NCBI GenBank assembly: GCA_946486375.1
Contig: CAMLTW010000018.1
Coordinates: 1 to 37,787, forward strand
Direction: 5' to 3'
Origin: an uncultured Rikenellaceae bacterium
GTDB taxonomy: Bacteria; Bacteroidota; Bacteroidia; Bacteroidales; Rikenellaceae
DNA length: 37,787 nucleotides
The notes beneath the pieces were generated by a model, which was given only the letters and a program-made list of their open reading frames with translations, made no database searches and was not told where the DNA came from. A program made the translations under genes and the position numbers. Shown here piece by piece: positions 10,695 to 20,375 of this stretch (the first letter of the stretch is position 1; each line of letters begins with the position of its first letter).

Positions 10695-13691
10695 TTACTT
10701 TTTTAAGTTTTCCAGTTTCCGGTGCGCTTCCTCCGCGATGCCGTCGTCCGTTGCCGTATAACCGTCCACGATGCTCTGATAAGTTGCCTTGGCCTGAAAA
10801 TCGTCACCCTTTTTTACGTAGATGTCTCCCAGCAGCAGGAAGGCTTTCGCCAGCCAATACTGGTGCGATGTGTTCACGTCGGCGAATTTCAGGATTTCGG
10901 CTTCCGCTTCCCCGGTCTTCCCCGCATCGAACAGGAGTTCCGCCACCCGGTACTGGGCTTCCGAGCCGTTCCGGGTTTTCATGTTCGCATCGGCCACTTT
11001 CCGGAAGGCTTCCAGCGCGTCGTCCCTTCGACCTTTTTTCAGGTAGGCGGTTCCCAGCAGGAAATCCGCTTCATTCCTCACCTCTTCGGTAGCGAAGGGA
11101 GAGGCTTTCGCATACTCCGCGGCTTCGACGGCCTTGTCCGCATCGTCCAGTCCCCCCGTCGAGCGGACATACCCCAACAACGCGTCCGTCAGGACGCTCC
11201 GGTTGGTGGCCAGATCGGCCAACCGCCGGTAGAGGGCCGCCGCTTCCCGGTAGTCTTCCTTCCCGTAGCGCAGGTTCCCCGCCTTCAGCAGCGCATTGAT
11301 CGTAAAGGGATTCAACGGCATCGCCGCCGTCCGTTCGTATCCTGCCAGCGCCGCTTCCCGGTCGCCCGTCTGCATGTTGCATTCCGCCACATAATAGGTG
11401 GCGTTCGGTACGTAAGCCCCTTTGGGGTACTGCGACAGGTATTTTTCCAGCAGCGGGCACGCCCGGCGGTAATCCCCCGTCAGGTAGATCCGTTCGGCCA
11501 CGGCATAGGTCAGCGAATCCCGTTCCACCACCCCGGCGTTGGTCTCGATGCCGTTCTGCTCGGCGAAGGCGTAGTAACCGTCCAGGTCGTTATTGTCCAT
11601 GTAGATGTTCCGGATGCCCAGCAGGGCGTCCTTCGACTGGGATGAAGTGGGGTTCTTCGCCACCACCGCCTTGTAGTATTTCAGCGCTTCGGCGTTGTTC
11701 CCCATGTTCTGGTAAATCAGCCCCAGATCGGACAGCGCATCGGCATGGCGGGGAGAGTCCGGATATTTGGCGATGAATGATTTCAGGGTGGTTGCCGCCC
11801 GGTCGAACTGTTCTCCGCGCGTGTAGGTCGATCCCAACTCGTAGAGCGCGTCGTCGGCATAGTCGGAGTTCCCGCGCCGCACGATGGCCTGCAACGCTTC
11901 GATTTTCTGCGCGGTTCCCTGTGTCAGTCCCAGGGCGATGGCCCGCTGGTAGCGGGCATAGTCTCCCGCTTCCGTCCCCAGCCGGATCGCCCGGTCGTAG
12001 TTCTCGATGGCCTGCGTGTAACGCTTTTCGGCGAAATGTACGTCTCCCAGCCGGTTGTATGCGTCCGCCTTCACCGCGTCGTCCGGTCGGTACAGCGACA
12101 GGAAGCGGCTGAACCAAACCTGCGCTTCGGGGAGGTTCTTCAGGTTGAAGTAACAGTACCCCAGGTTGTAGTTGGCCAGCGTGTTTTCCCGCTCTCCTTT
12201 GGGCGAAAGGACGATATAATCCTGATAGAGCGGCACTGCGCGGGCGTATTCCCGTTGCCGGTAGTGGTTTTCCGCCTGCCAGAACTTCGTCAGGGCCGTG
12301 TATTTCGGATTGTAGCGATTGGCCGCCGCCTGATCGAGCATTTCCTGCGCCTTTGCATAATCCCCTTCCATGAAATACTCCAGCCCCCGGAAATAGGTGA
12401 TTTTCTGGAGGGCCGCTTTCATCTCGTTGTCCGGATTCTTGATCCGGATAAGGGCGTCGTAGGCTGCGCCGTAATTCTTGGTGTTCATATAGGCCGCCAG
12501 CAGGTAACCCCGCGCCTCGTCCGCATGCGGAGAATCGGGAAACTCCCGGACATAGTCGGTCAGCACGTCGATGGTTTCGTTGAACATGCCGTTCCCCAAC
12601 TCGTATTGCAGCTTGCCGAAATTGAACATCGCCTCTTCCCGCACGCCTTTGTCCGCGTCGATCCGCATCGCCAGCGAGAAAGCCTGTTTCGCCCGCTGTT
12701 TGTCGCCCATGCGAAGGGCGGCGCTCCCGATGTGGTAGGCCGCGTTCTGCGCCAGCAGGTCTTCCCCGACCGCCACTTTTCCCAGGTAGTCGATGGCCTT
12801 GGAGAAGTCCCCCGTCATGTAGGCGGCATAACCGATCATATACCGTTCCTCCCGGCTCAGATCGGGATGGAGGGTGGCGTACGCTTCGAGGTACTGGATT
12901 GCCTGTGCATAGTTTTTCAGGTGGTAGTACGACTCTCCCGTCATCCGGAGGATTTCGGCTTTCCGGTCGTCGGTGGCCTGCTTCCAGACGCCGGGAGCGT
13001 CCCGCACGACCGCCGCGTAGTTGCCTTCCTTGAAATCGAGGTGGAGCAGGTAAAACGGTATGATCGGGGCGTAGTTCCGGTCGTCCGTCAGCGAGGCGAA
13101 TCCCTGCCGGGCTTCGGCGTACCGGTCGTTCAGATAAGCCATGTACGCTTTGTAGTAGGTGGCCGAAGCGCCGTATGTCCGGTCGTTTCCCACCCGGTCG
13201 AAATCGCGGGCGGCGTCTCCGTAATCGCCCTGTGCGAAGGAAGCGTAACCCCGGTTGAAGAAAAACTCGTTCCGGGCCGTTCCCGAAAGCGTTTCCGGAT
13301 TCACCATCCGGTATTGCGCCAGCGATTTGCCGTATTCCTGTTGCTTCTGGTACATGTTCCCCAGTTCCAGGTGCACCCGGTTGGCGTGGATCGTGTTCGG
13401 GTATTTTTTCAGGAAAGCGGCCAGCAGCGCCTCTGCGTCTTCCGTGCCTTCCCCTGCGGCGCAGGCCGCCATGTAATAGTCGATGTTTTCAGCCAGCAGC
13501 CGGTTGTTCGGTGTAAGGAGCGCCTGCGCTTCCCGGAAGGCCCGCGCGGCCGGGCGGTATTGTCCCGTTTGAAAAAGCTCCGTTCCGCTGCGGTACAGCC
13601 GGTCGAACCGGTCGTCCTTGATCTGTCCGTGCGCTGCCGCGACCGTCAGGAGTATCGTACATGCCGAAACCGTGATCTTTCGTCCCCACAT
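10695..13691 (-). CDS. Large periplasmic TPR-repeat protein
   Basis: This is a 998-residue exported protein built almost wholly of tetratricopeptide repeats, from about residue 30 to the end. Many copies are recognisable, such as YGKSLAQYRMVNPETL, YAQAIQYLEAYATLHPDL, YTQAIENYDRAIRLG and NAEALKYYKAVVAKNP. TPR arrays are scaffolds for protein contacts; no catalytic domain is seen. I chose the ATG at 13691, which opens directly into a signal peptide (MWGRKITVSACTILLTVAAA, cut near AHG). The frame extends 38 codons upstream to 13805, but that part crosses a -7 promoter box and lacks a signal sequence. It is followed after 3-7 bp by the outer-membrane barrel gene; a pair acting in envelope assembly or gliding-type machinery is conceivable but unproven. 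Confidence 0.85.
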   Translation of the reverse strand: MWGRKITVSACTILLTVAAAHGQIKDDRFDRLYRSGTELFQTGQYRPAARAFREAQALLTPNNRLLAENIDYYMAACAAGEGTEDAEALLAAFLKKYPNTIHANRVHLELGNMYQKQQEYGKSLAQYRMVNPETLSGTARNEFFFNRGYASFAQGDYGDAARDFDRVGNDRTYGASATYYKAYMAYLNDRYAEARQGFASLTDDRNYAPIIPFYLLHLDFKEGNYAAVVRDAPGVWKQATDDRKAEILRMTGESYYHLKNYAQAIQYLEAYATLHPDLSREERYMIGYAAYMTGDFSKAIDYLGKVAVGEDLLAQNAAYHIGSAALRMGDKQRAKQAFSLAMRIDADKGVREEAMFNFGKLQYELGNGMFNETIDVLTDYVREFPDSPHADEARGYLLAAYMNTKNYGAAYDALIRIKNPDNEMKAALQKITYFRGLEYFMEGDYAKAQEMLDQAAANRYNPKYTALTKFWQAENHYRQREYARAVPLYQDYIVLSPKGERENTLANYNLGYCYFNLKNLPEAQVWFSRFLSLYRPDDAVKADAYNRLGDVHFAEKRYTQAIENYDRAIRLGTEAGDYARYQRAIALGLTQGTAQKIEALQAIVRRGNSDYADDALYELGSTYTRGEQFDRAATTLKSFIAKYPDSPRHADALSDLGLIYQNMGNNAEALKYYKAVVAKNPTSSQSKDALLGIRNIYMDNNDLDGYYAFAEQNGIETNAGVVERDSLTYAVAERIYLTGDYRRACPLLEKYLSQYPKGAYVPNATYYVAECNMQTGDREAALAGYERTAAMPLNPFTINALLKAGNLRYGKEDYREAAALYRRLADLATNRSVLTDALLGYVRSTGGLDDADKAVEAAEYAKASPFATEEVRNEADFLLGTAYLKKGRRDDALEAFRKVADANMKTRNGSEAQYRVAELLFDAGKTGEAEAEILKFADVNTSHQYWLAKAFLLLGDIYVKKGDDFQAKATYQSIVDGYTATDDGIAEEAHRKLENLKK

Positions 13692-13761
13692 AATGTCTTG
13701 CGTTAGAATTTCAAAGCCTTCCGGACGGAAGCCTCCGTTTCCGTAAAAAGGCCGGCGTGCC

Positions 13762-13769
13762 CAAAGGTA
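13762..13769 (-). promoter_or_regulatory. Bacteroidota -7 box for the TPR-barrel-argF' operon
   Basis: The minus strand reads TACCTTTG, a full TAnnTTTG match, about 70 bp before the chosen ATG. No clear -33 box was found. Confidence 0.5.
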
Positions 13770-13811
13770 GTAAAAAATGTAAGGCGAACCTTTTTTTACC
13801 CGCAAAAATCC

Positions 13812-13819
13812 TACTTTTG
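13812..13819 (+). promoter_or_regulatory. Bacteroidota -7 box for glmM
   Basis: TACTTTTG ends 22 bp before the glmM ATG. A T-run at 13791-13797 lies at about the -33 distance. It is divergent from the TPR promoter. Confidence 0.55.
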
Positions 13820-13841
13820 TACCGGTTTAAAATTCGGAGAC

Positions 13842-15224
13842 ATGACGTTAATCAAATCTATATCAGGTATTCGCGGTACGGTCGGCGGCGCACCGGGCGA
13901 AAACCTCACGCCCCCGGACATCGTGAAGTTCGCCGCGGCCTATGCCGCCTGGCTGAAAGAGCGCACCGGGAAAACCCGTCTGAAAGTGGTGACGGGCCGG
14001 GACGCCCGGATTTCAGGAGACATGGTCGCTTCTCTGGTAGAAGGCGCCCTGGCGGGATGCGGGGCCGACGTGGTTTCCCTCGGTCTGGCGACGACCCCGA
14101 CCGTGGAAATGGCAGTCGTGGCGGAGAAGGCCGACGGGGGAATCATCATCACCGCCAGCCACAATCCCCGTCAGTGGAATGCTCTGAAACTGCTCGATGC
14201 ACGGGGCGAATTCCTGAGCGATGCCCAAGGAAAACGGGTGCTGGAAATCGCCGAATCGAACGCTTTCGCGTTCGTTCCGGTGGACGAACTGGGAAAACGG
14301 CGGAAACGGGCGTTCGGCGAGGCGCACATCGAAGCGGTGCTGAATCTGCCGTTGGTGGATGCCGCGGCCGTTCGGAAAGCCGGGTTCCGGGTCGTGGTGG
14401 ATGCCGTCAATTCGGTGGGAGGCATCGTGATCCCGGAACTGTTGCGGCGGCTGGGCGTGGACGTCGTGGAACTCAACTGCACGCCGGACGGGAATTTCGC
14501 CCACAACCCGGAGCCGCTGCCGGAGAACCTGACCGAAATTTCCGAACGGGTCGTTCGGGAGAAAGCCGATCTGGGGATCGTGGTCGATCCCGACGTCGAC
14601 CGGCTGGCGCTCGTGTGCGAGAACGGCGAAATGTTCGGTGAGGAATACACGCTGGTATCGGTGGCCGACTACGTGCTTTCGCACACGCCGGGAACCGCAG
14701 TTTCGAACCTCAGTTCGTCGCGTGCCTTGCGGGACGTGACCCGTGCCCGCGGCGGAGCGTATCATGCGGCGGCGGTCGGCGAGGTGAACGTGGTGGCGAA
14801 AATGAAGGAAGTGGGCGCCGTGATTGGGGGCGAGGGAAACGGCGGGGTGATTTATCCGGAACTTCACTACGGACGGGATGCGTTGGTCGGCGTGGCGCTT
14901 TTTCTGACCCTGCTGGCCGGAAGCGGGAAAAAATGTTCGGAGCTGAAGGCGGCCTATCCGCAGTATCACATTTCCAAAAATAAGATTCAGCTTGCTCCGG
15001 GCACCGATGTGGACGCCCTGTTGAAGGCCGTCCGGGAGAAATATGCGGACGAGGAAATCAACGACATCGACGGCGTGAAGATCGACTTTCCGGAAGGGTG
15101 GGTGCATCTGCGGAAGTCCAATACCGAACCGATCGTCCGGGTGTACAGCGAGAGCGGCACCCGCGAGGCCGCAGAAGCGTTGGCCGCCCGCATCATGGAA
15201 GACGTGGCGGGATTGCTCTGCTGA
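13842..15224 (+). CDS. glmM: Phosphoglucosamine mutase (phosphohexomutase family)
   Basis: This is a 460-residue alpha-D-phosphohexomutase. It interconverts glucosamine-6-phosphate and glucosamine-1-phosphate on the way to UDP-GlcNAc, needed for peptidoglycan and LPS. Seen in order: the phosphoserine loop TASHNP (Ser106), the metal loop DPDVDR (about 249-254), the sugar-binding GEGNGGVIYPE and the C-terminal phosphate-binding RKSNTEPIVRVYSES. This is a complete four-domain enzyme of normal length. In Bacteroidota this subgroup is annotated GlmM, but a phosphomannomutase/phosphoglucomutase activity cannot be excluded from motifs alone. It is transcribed alone: promoter box just upstream and a perfect terminator 70 bp downstream. 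Confidence 0.9.
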   Translation: MTLIKSISGIRGTVGGAPGENLTPPDIVKFAAAYAAWLKERTGKTRLKVVTGRDARISGDMVASLVEGALAGCGADVVSLGLATTPTVEMAVVAEKADGGIIITASHNPRQWNALKLLDARGEFLSDAQGKRVLEIAESNAFAFVPVDELGKRRKRAFGEAHIEAVLNLPLVDAAAVRKAGFRVVVDAVNSVGGIVIPELLRRLGVDVVELNCTPDGNFAHNPEPLPENLTEISERVVREKADLGIVVDPDVDRLALVCENGEMFGEEYTLVSVADYVLSHTPGTAVSNLSSSRALRDVTRARGGAYHAAAVGEVNVVAKMKEVGAVIGGEGNGGVIYPELHYGRDALVGVALFLTLLAGSGKKCSELKAAYPQYHISKNKIQLAPGTDVDALLKAVREKYADEEINDIDGVKIDFPEGWVHLRKSNTEPIVRVYSESGTREAAEALAARIMEDVAGLLC

Positions 15225-15295
15225 GCGGTCGTTTCCGCTTGCCGCATTTTGCCGCAGCCTGAAAGCTTTCCGATCGGGAAAGGTGAGTGATTCGT

Positions 15296-15333
15296 GTTCC
15301 GGAAATTTTTTGAAATTTCCGGAACATTTTTTT
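15296..15333 (+). terminator. Perfect 13-bp-stem rho-independent terminator of glmM
   Basis: Arms GTTCCGGAAATTT (15296-15308) and AAATTTCCGGAAC (15313-15325) pair perfectly across a 4-nt TTTG loop. They are followed by ATTTTTTT. This is one of the clearest terminators in the window and separates glmM from mutS2. Confidence 0.9.
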
Positions 15334-15447
15334 CGATGCGGCTTTAAAAATGCATTTTCTCTGAACAGACGGAAGGGACGGGAATGACCGGTTCCGGAAA
15401 CGGACGACTTCCGCATCCCGCAATGCGGTTTTGCCCGTTTATTTGTG

Positions 15448-15455
15448 TAATTTTG
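15448..15455 (+). promoter_or_regulatory. Bacteroidota -7 box for mutS2
   Basis: TAATTTTG is a full TAnnTTTG match 32 bp before the GTG start chosen for mutS2. It lies inside the longer TTG-started frame and so argues against that longer start. Confidence 0.6.
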
Positions 15456-15487
15456 CATGCTTTGAAATTTTACAGCCACAGACGATC

Positions 15488-17989
15488 GTGATTTATCCGC
15501 AGGAATTTGAACTGAAAATCGGGTTCGACCGGGTGCGCGCCCAGACGGCGGCCCTTTGCGCTACCGCGCGTGCCCGGGAAATATTGGAACACACCGTCTT
15601 TACGGACGACTTCGAAGCCGTGGAGACGGCTCTGTCCCGTTGCGACGAAATGCGCACCGTGCTGATGATGGAAGACGGTTTCCCGCAGGACGGTTTCGTG
15701 GACATGCACGGTTTCCTGCGCAAGGCGGAAGTGATCGGTTCCTTTCTGGAACCGGCCGAACTCCTCACGCTTCGGCGGGGACTGGACGGGGCCGGGGAAC
15801 TGGCGGCCTTTTTCCGGGCCAGGGAGGACGACGTGTATCCCCGGCTGAAGGAAATGTGCGCCGGCATCGGTACGTTTCCGGAGATCGTGTCCCGGATCGA
15901 TGCCATCGTGGACAAATACGGGCGTATCCGGGACAATGCTTCGCCCGAACTCCACACCCTGCGGCGCGCCGTCGCCGAGCGGGAAGGACAGGTGTCGCGG
16001 TTGTTGCAGCGATTGCTCAGGGAAGGACAGGCATCGGGCGTCATCGACCCGGAAGCGTCGGTTTCCATCCGGGAGGGCCGGGCGGTCATCCCCGTATCGG
16101 CGTCCAACAAGAAGCGGATCAAAGGATTCATCCACGACGAATCGGCCACGGGAAAGACGTTTTACGTGGAACCCGTGGAAGTCGTGGAGCTGAACAACGA
16201 GCTCAAGGAACTCGAATACCGGGAGCGGCGCGAGGTCGTGCGCATCCTCACGGCTTTTACGGACGAACTGCGTCCGCGGCTGCCGGAAATCGCGGAAGCG
16301 GCGGAAACGCTGGCCCGGCTCGATTTCGTCCGGGCCAAGGCCCGTTTCGCTCTGGCCAACGAGTGCGTGAAGCCCATCCTCTCCGACCGTCCGGGCATCG
16401 GCCTGCGCCGTGCCCGTCATCCCTTGCTCGCACAGGCGCTGGCACGGGAAGGAAAACAGGTGGTTCCGCTCGACCTGACGCTGACGGAAGGCAAATATCT
16501 GCTGGTGATTTCCGGGCCGAACGCCGGGGGAAAATCAGTCTGCCTGAAAACCGTGGGGCTTTTGCAATATATGTTACAAACCGGGTTCCTGATTCCGGCT
16601 TCCGAAAATTCCGAAACCGGCATTTTCCGGAGCATTTTTCTGGATATCGGGGACGAACAGTCGATCGACAACGACCTGAGTACGTACAGTTCGCATCTGG
16701 TGAACATGAAGACCATGCTGCGGCAGGCCGACGACCGGAGCCTCGTGCTGATCGACGAATTCGGATCGGGAACGGAACCCGTGATGGGGGGCGCCATCGC
16801 CGAAGCGGTTTTGCAGGAACTGGAGCGGAAGCGGGTGTTCGGCGTGATCACCACCCATTATTCCAACTTGAAATACTATGCGGCCAACGCCGAAGGCATC
16901 CTGAACGGGGCGATGAGTTTCGACGTGCAGAATATCCGTCCCCTGTTCCGGCTGGAAACGGGGAAGCCGGGGAGTTCGTTCGCCATCGAAATAGCCCGGA
17001 AAATCGGCCTGCCGGAAGCGATCATCCGTTCGGCCTCCGAAAAAGCCGGGAGCGATTATGTCAACATCGAACGGCAGTTGCGGGAAATCGCCCGCGACAA
17101 ACGTTACTGGGAGACCAAGCGCGATCGCATCCGGATCGCCGGAAAACGGGCCGACGAACTGGCCCGGCAGTACGAAAAGGAGCTGACCGAATTGAAGGAG
17201 GAACGCAGCCGACTGATCCGGGAAGCCAGAGAAGAAGCGAGGCAGGTGCTCGGCGAAGCCAACCGCCGGATCGAGAACACCATCCGGGTCATCCGGGAAA
17301 CGCAGGCCGAAAAGGAAAAGACCCGCGAGGCGCGGAAAGAGCTGGAAGAGTTCCGTTCCGGTTTCGCGGAAGGGGGCGATGCGGGCCGGAAGATCGAGGA
17401 AAAAATGAACCGGCTCCGGGAACGGGAGGCCCGGCGGATGGAACGCAAGCGGCGTCGCGGAGAGATCCCGGATACGGAAAAAGCGGAACAAAATGTAGTA
17501 AATGTTACAAATAAACCGTTAGAGACGGGGGATAAGGTACGGATCAAGGGACAGGATGCGGTCGGCGAAGTGATTTCCATGGGCGAAGGTCGGGCGGTGG
17601 TGGGATTCGGCCAGATGATGACCACGATCGCCGCGGAGCGGCTGGAACCGGTTTCCAATGCGGAGTACCGTCGCACGGTAAAGGAGCGACAGGCGTCGGG
17701 CGGGGTTTCCGCCGCTTACGACACTTCGAAACGCCGGCTGAACTTCAAGCCTTCGATCGACGTGCGGGGCGAGCGGGCTGCGGATGCGGTGGCGGCGGTG
17801 CGGGAACTGGTGGACGAGGCGATCATGCTGGGCATTTCCGAGGTGAAGATTCTGCACGGAAAAGGCACGGGTGCGCTCAAGGAAGAAATTCGGAAATATT
17901 TGAAAACCGTCGATCCGGTAACGAGCGCGGCTGACGAGGACGAAAAGTTCGGCGGAGCGGGGATCACCGTGGTAAAGTTGGATGTGTAG
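15488..17989 (+). CDS. mutS2: MutS2 family ATPase/endonuclease with C-terminal Smr domain
   Basis: This is an 833-residue MutS2. It has an N-terminal clamp/lever region (about 1-310) and the MutS-type ATPase with Walker A GPNAGGKS (about 342-349) and Walker B LVLIDEFGSGTEP (about 419-431). A long charged coiled coil follows (about 520-650), then an RNA/DNA-binding KOW-like segment, and the Smr nuclease domain at the C-terminus (IDVRGERAADAVAAVREL, ILHGKGTGAL). It is not mismatch-repair MutS. Family members have been linked to suppressing recombination and, in Bacillus, to splitting collided ribosomes. I chose the GTG at 15488, giving VIYPQEFELKIGFDRVR, which matches the family N-terminus; the frame's TTG at 15431 lies upstream of a promoter box. 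It is followed after 59 bp by the M23 peptidase gene. Confidence 0.92.
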   Translation: MIYPQEFELKIGFDRVRAQTAALCATARAREILEHTVFTDDFEAVETALSRCDEMRTVLMMEDGFPQDGFVDMHGFLRKAEVIGSFLEPAELLTLRRGLDGAGELAAFFRAREDDVYPRLKEMCAGIGTFPEIVSRIDAIVDKYGRIRDNASPELHTLRRAVAEREGQVSRLLQRLLREGQASGVIDPEASVSIREGRAVIPVSASNKKRIKGFIHDESATGKTFYVEPVEVVELNNELKELEYRERREVVRILTAFTDELRPRLPEIAEAAETLARLDFVRAKARFALANECVKPILSDRPGIGLRRARHPLLAQALAREGKQVVPLDLTLTEGKYLLVISGPNAGGKSVCLKTVGLLQYMLQTGFLIPASENSETGIFRSIFLDIGDEQSIDNDLSTYSSHLVNMKTMLRQADDRSLVLIDEFGSGTEPVMGGAIAEAVLQELERKRVFGVITTHYSNLKYYAANAEGILNGAMSFDVQNIRPLFRLETGKPGSSFAIEIARKIGLPEAIIRSASEKAGSDYVNIERQLREIARDKRYWETKRDRIRIAGKRADELARQYEKELTELKEERSRLIREAREEARQVLGEANRRIENTIRVIRETQAEKEKTREARKELEEFRSGFAEGGDAGRKIEEKMNRLREREARRMERKRRRGEIPDTEKAEQNVVNVTNKPLETGDKVRIKGQDAVGEVISMGEGRAVVGFGQMMTTIAAERLEPVSNAEYRRTVKERQASGGVSAAYDTSKRRLNFKPSIDVRGERAADAVAAVRELVDEAIMLGISEVKILHGKGTGALKEEIRKYLKTVDPVTSAADEDEKFGGAGITVVKLDV

Positions 17990-18048
17990 TAAAACCGGCG
18001 TTTCGGACGGGAGCGGGGGCCGTAAGGCTGCGAAAAAGCGAAGGACGT

Positions 18049-19755
18049 ATGAAAAAGAAACTGATATTGTTCGGTATGTGTTTGTGGGGATATGCCGCAT
18101 CGGGGCAGGTGGAGGCTCCCCGGTTCGTGCCTCCCGTGGATTTCCCGATGCTATTGTCCGGAAATTTCGGCGAACTGCGAGGCGGTCATTTCCATACCGG
18201 AATCGACATCAAAACCCAGGGCGTCACGGGAAAAAACGTCCGGGCCGCCGCGGACGGTTACGTGGCCCGGATTTTCGTGAGTCCGACCGGATACGGAAAT
18301 GCGCTGTACGTTCATCATCCCGACGGAACGGTCACCGTCTACGGCCATCTCCGGGAGTTCGAGCCGGAAATCGCGGATTATGTGCGGGAGATGCAGTACC
18401 GGCGGAAGTCTTTCGCCGTGGATTTGTATCCGGAAAAGAACCGGTTCCCGGTGAAACAGGGCGAAGTGATCGCCCTTTCGGGAAACAGCGGTTCTTCCGG
18501 GGGGCCTCATCTGCATTTCGAGGTGCGCGACCGGGCATCGGGGCAGCCGCTGAACGTGCTGGCGGGGAAATACCTGACGGGAGTGCGGGACGATGTGCCC
18601 CCGCGTTTCCTTTCGTTGTACGTGATTGCTGTGGATACCGTAGCGGGCATTCCCGCGCACCGGGAACTCGGAAAATATGCCGTGGAGAAAAAGGGAACGC
18701 GTTACGGGGTGGCGGGAGGCCGGATCGTGCAGGCGTGCGGTTCGTGTTATTTTGCCGTGGAAGTGACCGACGGAAAGACGGGAACGAACAACACGATGGG
18801 GTTGTACGGTGTGGAACAGTTCGTGGACGGGGTGCGGAATTTCGGTTTCGCCGTCGACCGGGTGTCGTTCGACCGGACGCGGTACATGAATGCGATGGTG
18901 TGGTTTCCCCGGCACCGGCAGACGCGGTACGACGTGCTGAAAACTTATGTGACGGAAAATAACGAACTGCCGATTTACCGGGGACTGCGCGATCGGGGTG
19001 TCGTCCGGCTGGACGATGAGGAAATCCATTCGGTGGAAATCCGGCTCCGGGACGACAACGGAAACGAATCCGTTTTGGTTTTCGGCGTGCGGAAAGGAGA
19101 AACCGGGGCCTGCCCCGAAGCGGAAGGGGTGCCTGTGCGGTGGAACGAAACGGCTGAAGCGACTTTTGAAGGGCTGAAGGTGACGATTCCCGCGGGGGCG
19201 CTTTATGAATCGGTTCTGCTGACCACCGAACGGCGTCCGGCGGCTGCGGACGGATTTTCGGCGCAATACGTTATCCACGACGAAGGGGTGCCCCTTCAGA
19301 AGGCGATGACCGTGGAAATCGTTCCCGAAAATCTGCCCGGACGTCTCTGTTCCAAGGCCTGCATCGTGAGCCTGGATCGGAACGGGGGAAAGGTCTACGA
19401 AGGGGGGCGGTGGCACGACGGCGTCGTTTCGACCGCCACCCGGAGTTTCGGAACCTACTATATAACGGTGGATACCGTCCCTCCGCGGATCGTTCCCCGT
19501 TTCGCACCGGGAGCCGACCTGCGGGGAAAAGAAACCCTCACGGTCATTCTCGACGACGATTTGTCGGGGATTAAGGAATGGAATGCGTATGTGGACGGAG
19601 AGTGGACATTGTTCGATTACGACCCGAAAACCAAAAGCCTGGTGCACCGGTTCAGGTATGCCCGTTATCCGATGGGCGGACGCCATACGCTGAGGGTGGA
19701 AGCGGTCGACGGCAAGGGAAACCGGAGGGCGGTGGAACGGGCTTTTTTGCGTTAA
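18049..19755 (+). CDS. Secreted M23-family (LytM-type) metallopeptidase
   Basis: This is a 568-residue protein with a short N-terminal signal (MKKKLILFGMCLWGYAASGQ). The LytM/M23 domain follows directly: HFHTGID (zinc ligands His49 or His47 and Asp53), VYGHL and the catalytic/ligand motif GPHLHFEVR (His154, His156). All are intact, so it should be an active zinc endopeptidase cutting peptide cross-bridges in peptidoglycan in the periplasm. Some 400 C-terminal residues hold beta-sandwich-like material, including an Ig-like tail (GGRHTLRVEAVDGKGNRR). This long tail is typical of the Bacteroidota members and probably fixes location or substrate. It lies 59 bp after mutS2 on the same strand and may share its transcript. 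A terminator follows. Confidence 0.88.
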   Translation: MKKKLILFGMCLWGYAASGQVEAPRFVPPVDFPMLLSGNFGELRGGHFHTGIDIKTQGVTGKNVRAAADGYVARIFVSPTGYGNALYVHHPDGTVTVYGHLREFEPEIADYVREMQYRRKSFAVDLYPEKNRFPVKQGEVIALSGNSGSSGGPHLHFEVRDRASGQPLNVLAGKYLTGVRDDVPPRFLSLYVIAVDTVAGIPAHRELGKYAVEKKGTRYGVAGGRIVQACGSCYFAVEVTDGKTGTNNTMGLYGVEQFVDGVRNFGFAVDRVSFDRTRYMNAMVWFPRHRQTRYDVLKTYVTENNELPIYRGLRDRGVVRLDDEEIHSVEIRLRDDNGNESVLVFGVRKGETGACPEAEGVPVRWNETAEATFEGLKVTIPAGALYESVLLTTERRPAAADGFSAQYVIHDEGVPLQKAMTVEIVPENLPGRLCSKACIVSLDRNGGKVYEGGRWHDGVVSTATRSFGTYYITVDTVPPRIVPRFAPGADLRGKETLTVILDDDLSGIKEWNAYVDGEWTLFDYDPKTKSLVHRFRYARYPMGGRHTLRVEAVDGKGNRRAVERAFLR

Positions 19756-19853
19756 CCGTTGAAAAACCTCTCGGCCCTTTGGAAAGAGACCGACCGCCCG
19801 ACCGCTTCTTCCGGGAAAGGGCGGGTTGAAATAGTCGCGTGAGAGTGGAAATG

Positions 19854-19894
19854 AAAAAGGACGGTCCGGCGGGTTGCGGGCGGTCCCTTTTTTT
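19854..19894 (+). terminator. Imperfect hairpin with T-run between M23 gene and smpB
   Basis: AAAGGACGGTCCGG (from about 19856) can pair with GGGCGGTCCCTTT (to about 19890) with one bulge and a mismatch. It is followed by seven T. It lies between two convergent genes and probably ends the M23 transcript; it may work in both directions. Confidence 0.55.
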
Positions 19895-19919
19895 CATATT
19901 TGACGGGGAAACCCCGGTG

Positions 19920-20375
19920 CTATCGTTTCATCGCCCGGTCGAGTTCCCGTTTGGCGTCTTTTTCCTTGATGTATTCCCGTTTGTCGTAATTCTTCCGGCC
20001 TTTGGCCAGTCCGATCTGGAGTTTGGCCAGCCCCCGCTCGTTGATGAACATTTTCAGCCCCACCACGGTCAGCCCCTTGTCCTGCAAGGCCCGTTCGAGT
20101 TTCGCGAGCTCCTTGCGCTGCAGAAGGAGTTTTCGATCTCGTTTGGGGACGTGGTTGTTGTAGGTGCCCCAGTGGTATTCCGAAATGTTCATGCCGCGCA
20201 CGAAGAGTTCGCCCCGGTGGAAGTAACAGAAGCAGTCGACCAGCGACGCCTTGCCCAGCCGGAGGGATTTGATCTCCGTTCCGGTCAGCACGATGCCCGC
20301 GACGTAGGTGTCGAGGATTTCGTAGTCGAACGTCGCCCGACGATTCTTGATGACTATGTTTTTGTAATCGGTCAT
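19920..20375 (-). CDS. smpB: SsrA-binding protein SmpB
   Basis: This is a 151-residue SmpB, which binds tmRNA and carries it into stalled ribosomes for trans-translation and tagging of the unfinished protein. Family marks are visible: an N-terminal [50 protein letters not shown] and the near-terminal [19 protein letters not shown], whose basic helix contacts the decoding site. I chose the ATG at 20375 (MTDYKNIVI). Three more codons to a TTG at 20384 fall on a promoter box. Length is normal. The tmRNA gene itself is not in this window. Convergent with the M23 gene. Confidence 0.95.
   Translation of the reverse strand: MTDYKNIVIKNRRATFDYEILDTYVAGIVLTGTEIKSLRLGKASLVDCFCYFHRGELFVRGMNISEYHWGTYNNHVPKRDRKLLLQRKELAKLERALQDKGLTVVGLKMFINERGLAKLQIGLAKGRKNYDKREYIKEKDAKRELDRAMKR

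Noticed and set aside
13692-13805. Longer N-terminus for the TPR protein
   Set aside because: The extra 38 codons cross a TAnnTTTG box and hide the signal peptide that starts exactly at ATG 13691.
15556-17514. A 652-codon frame overlapping mutS2, and similar long frames over glmM, the AsmA gene and others
   Set aside because: Composition is Arg/Gly/Pro-rich with no motifs, while the overlapped gene has all its family motifs.
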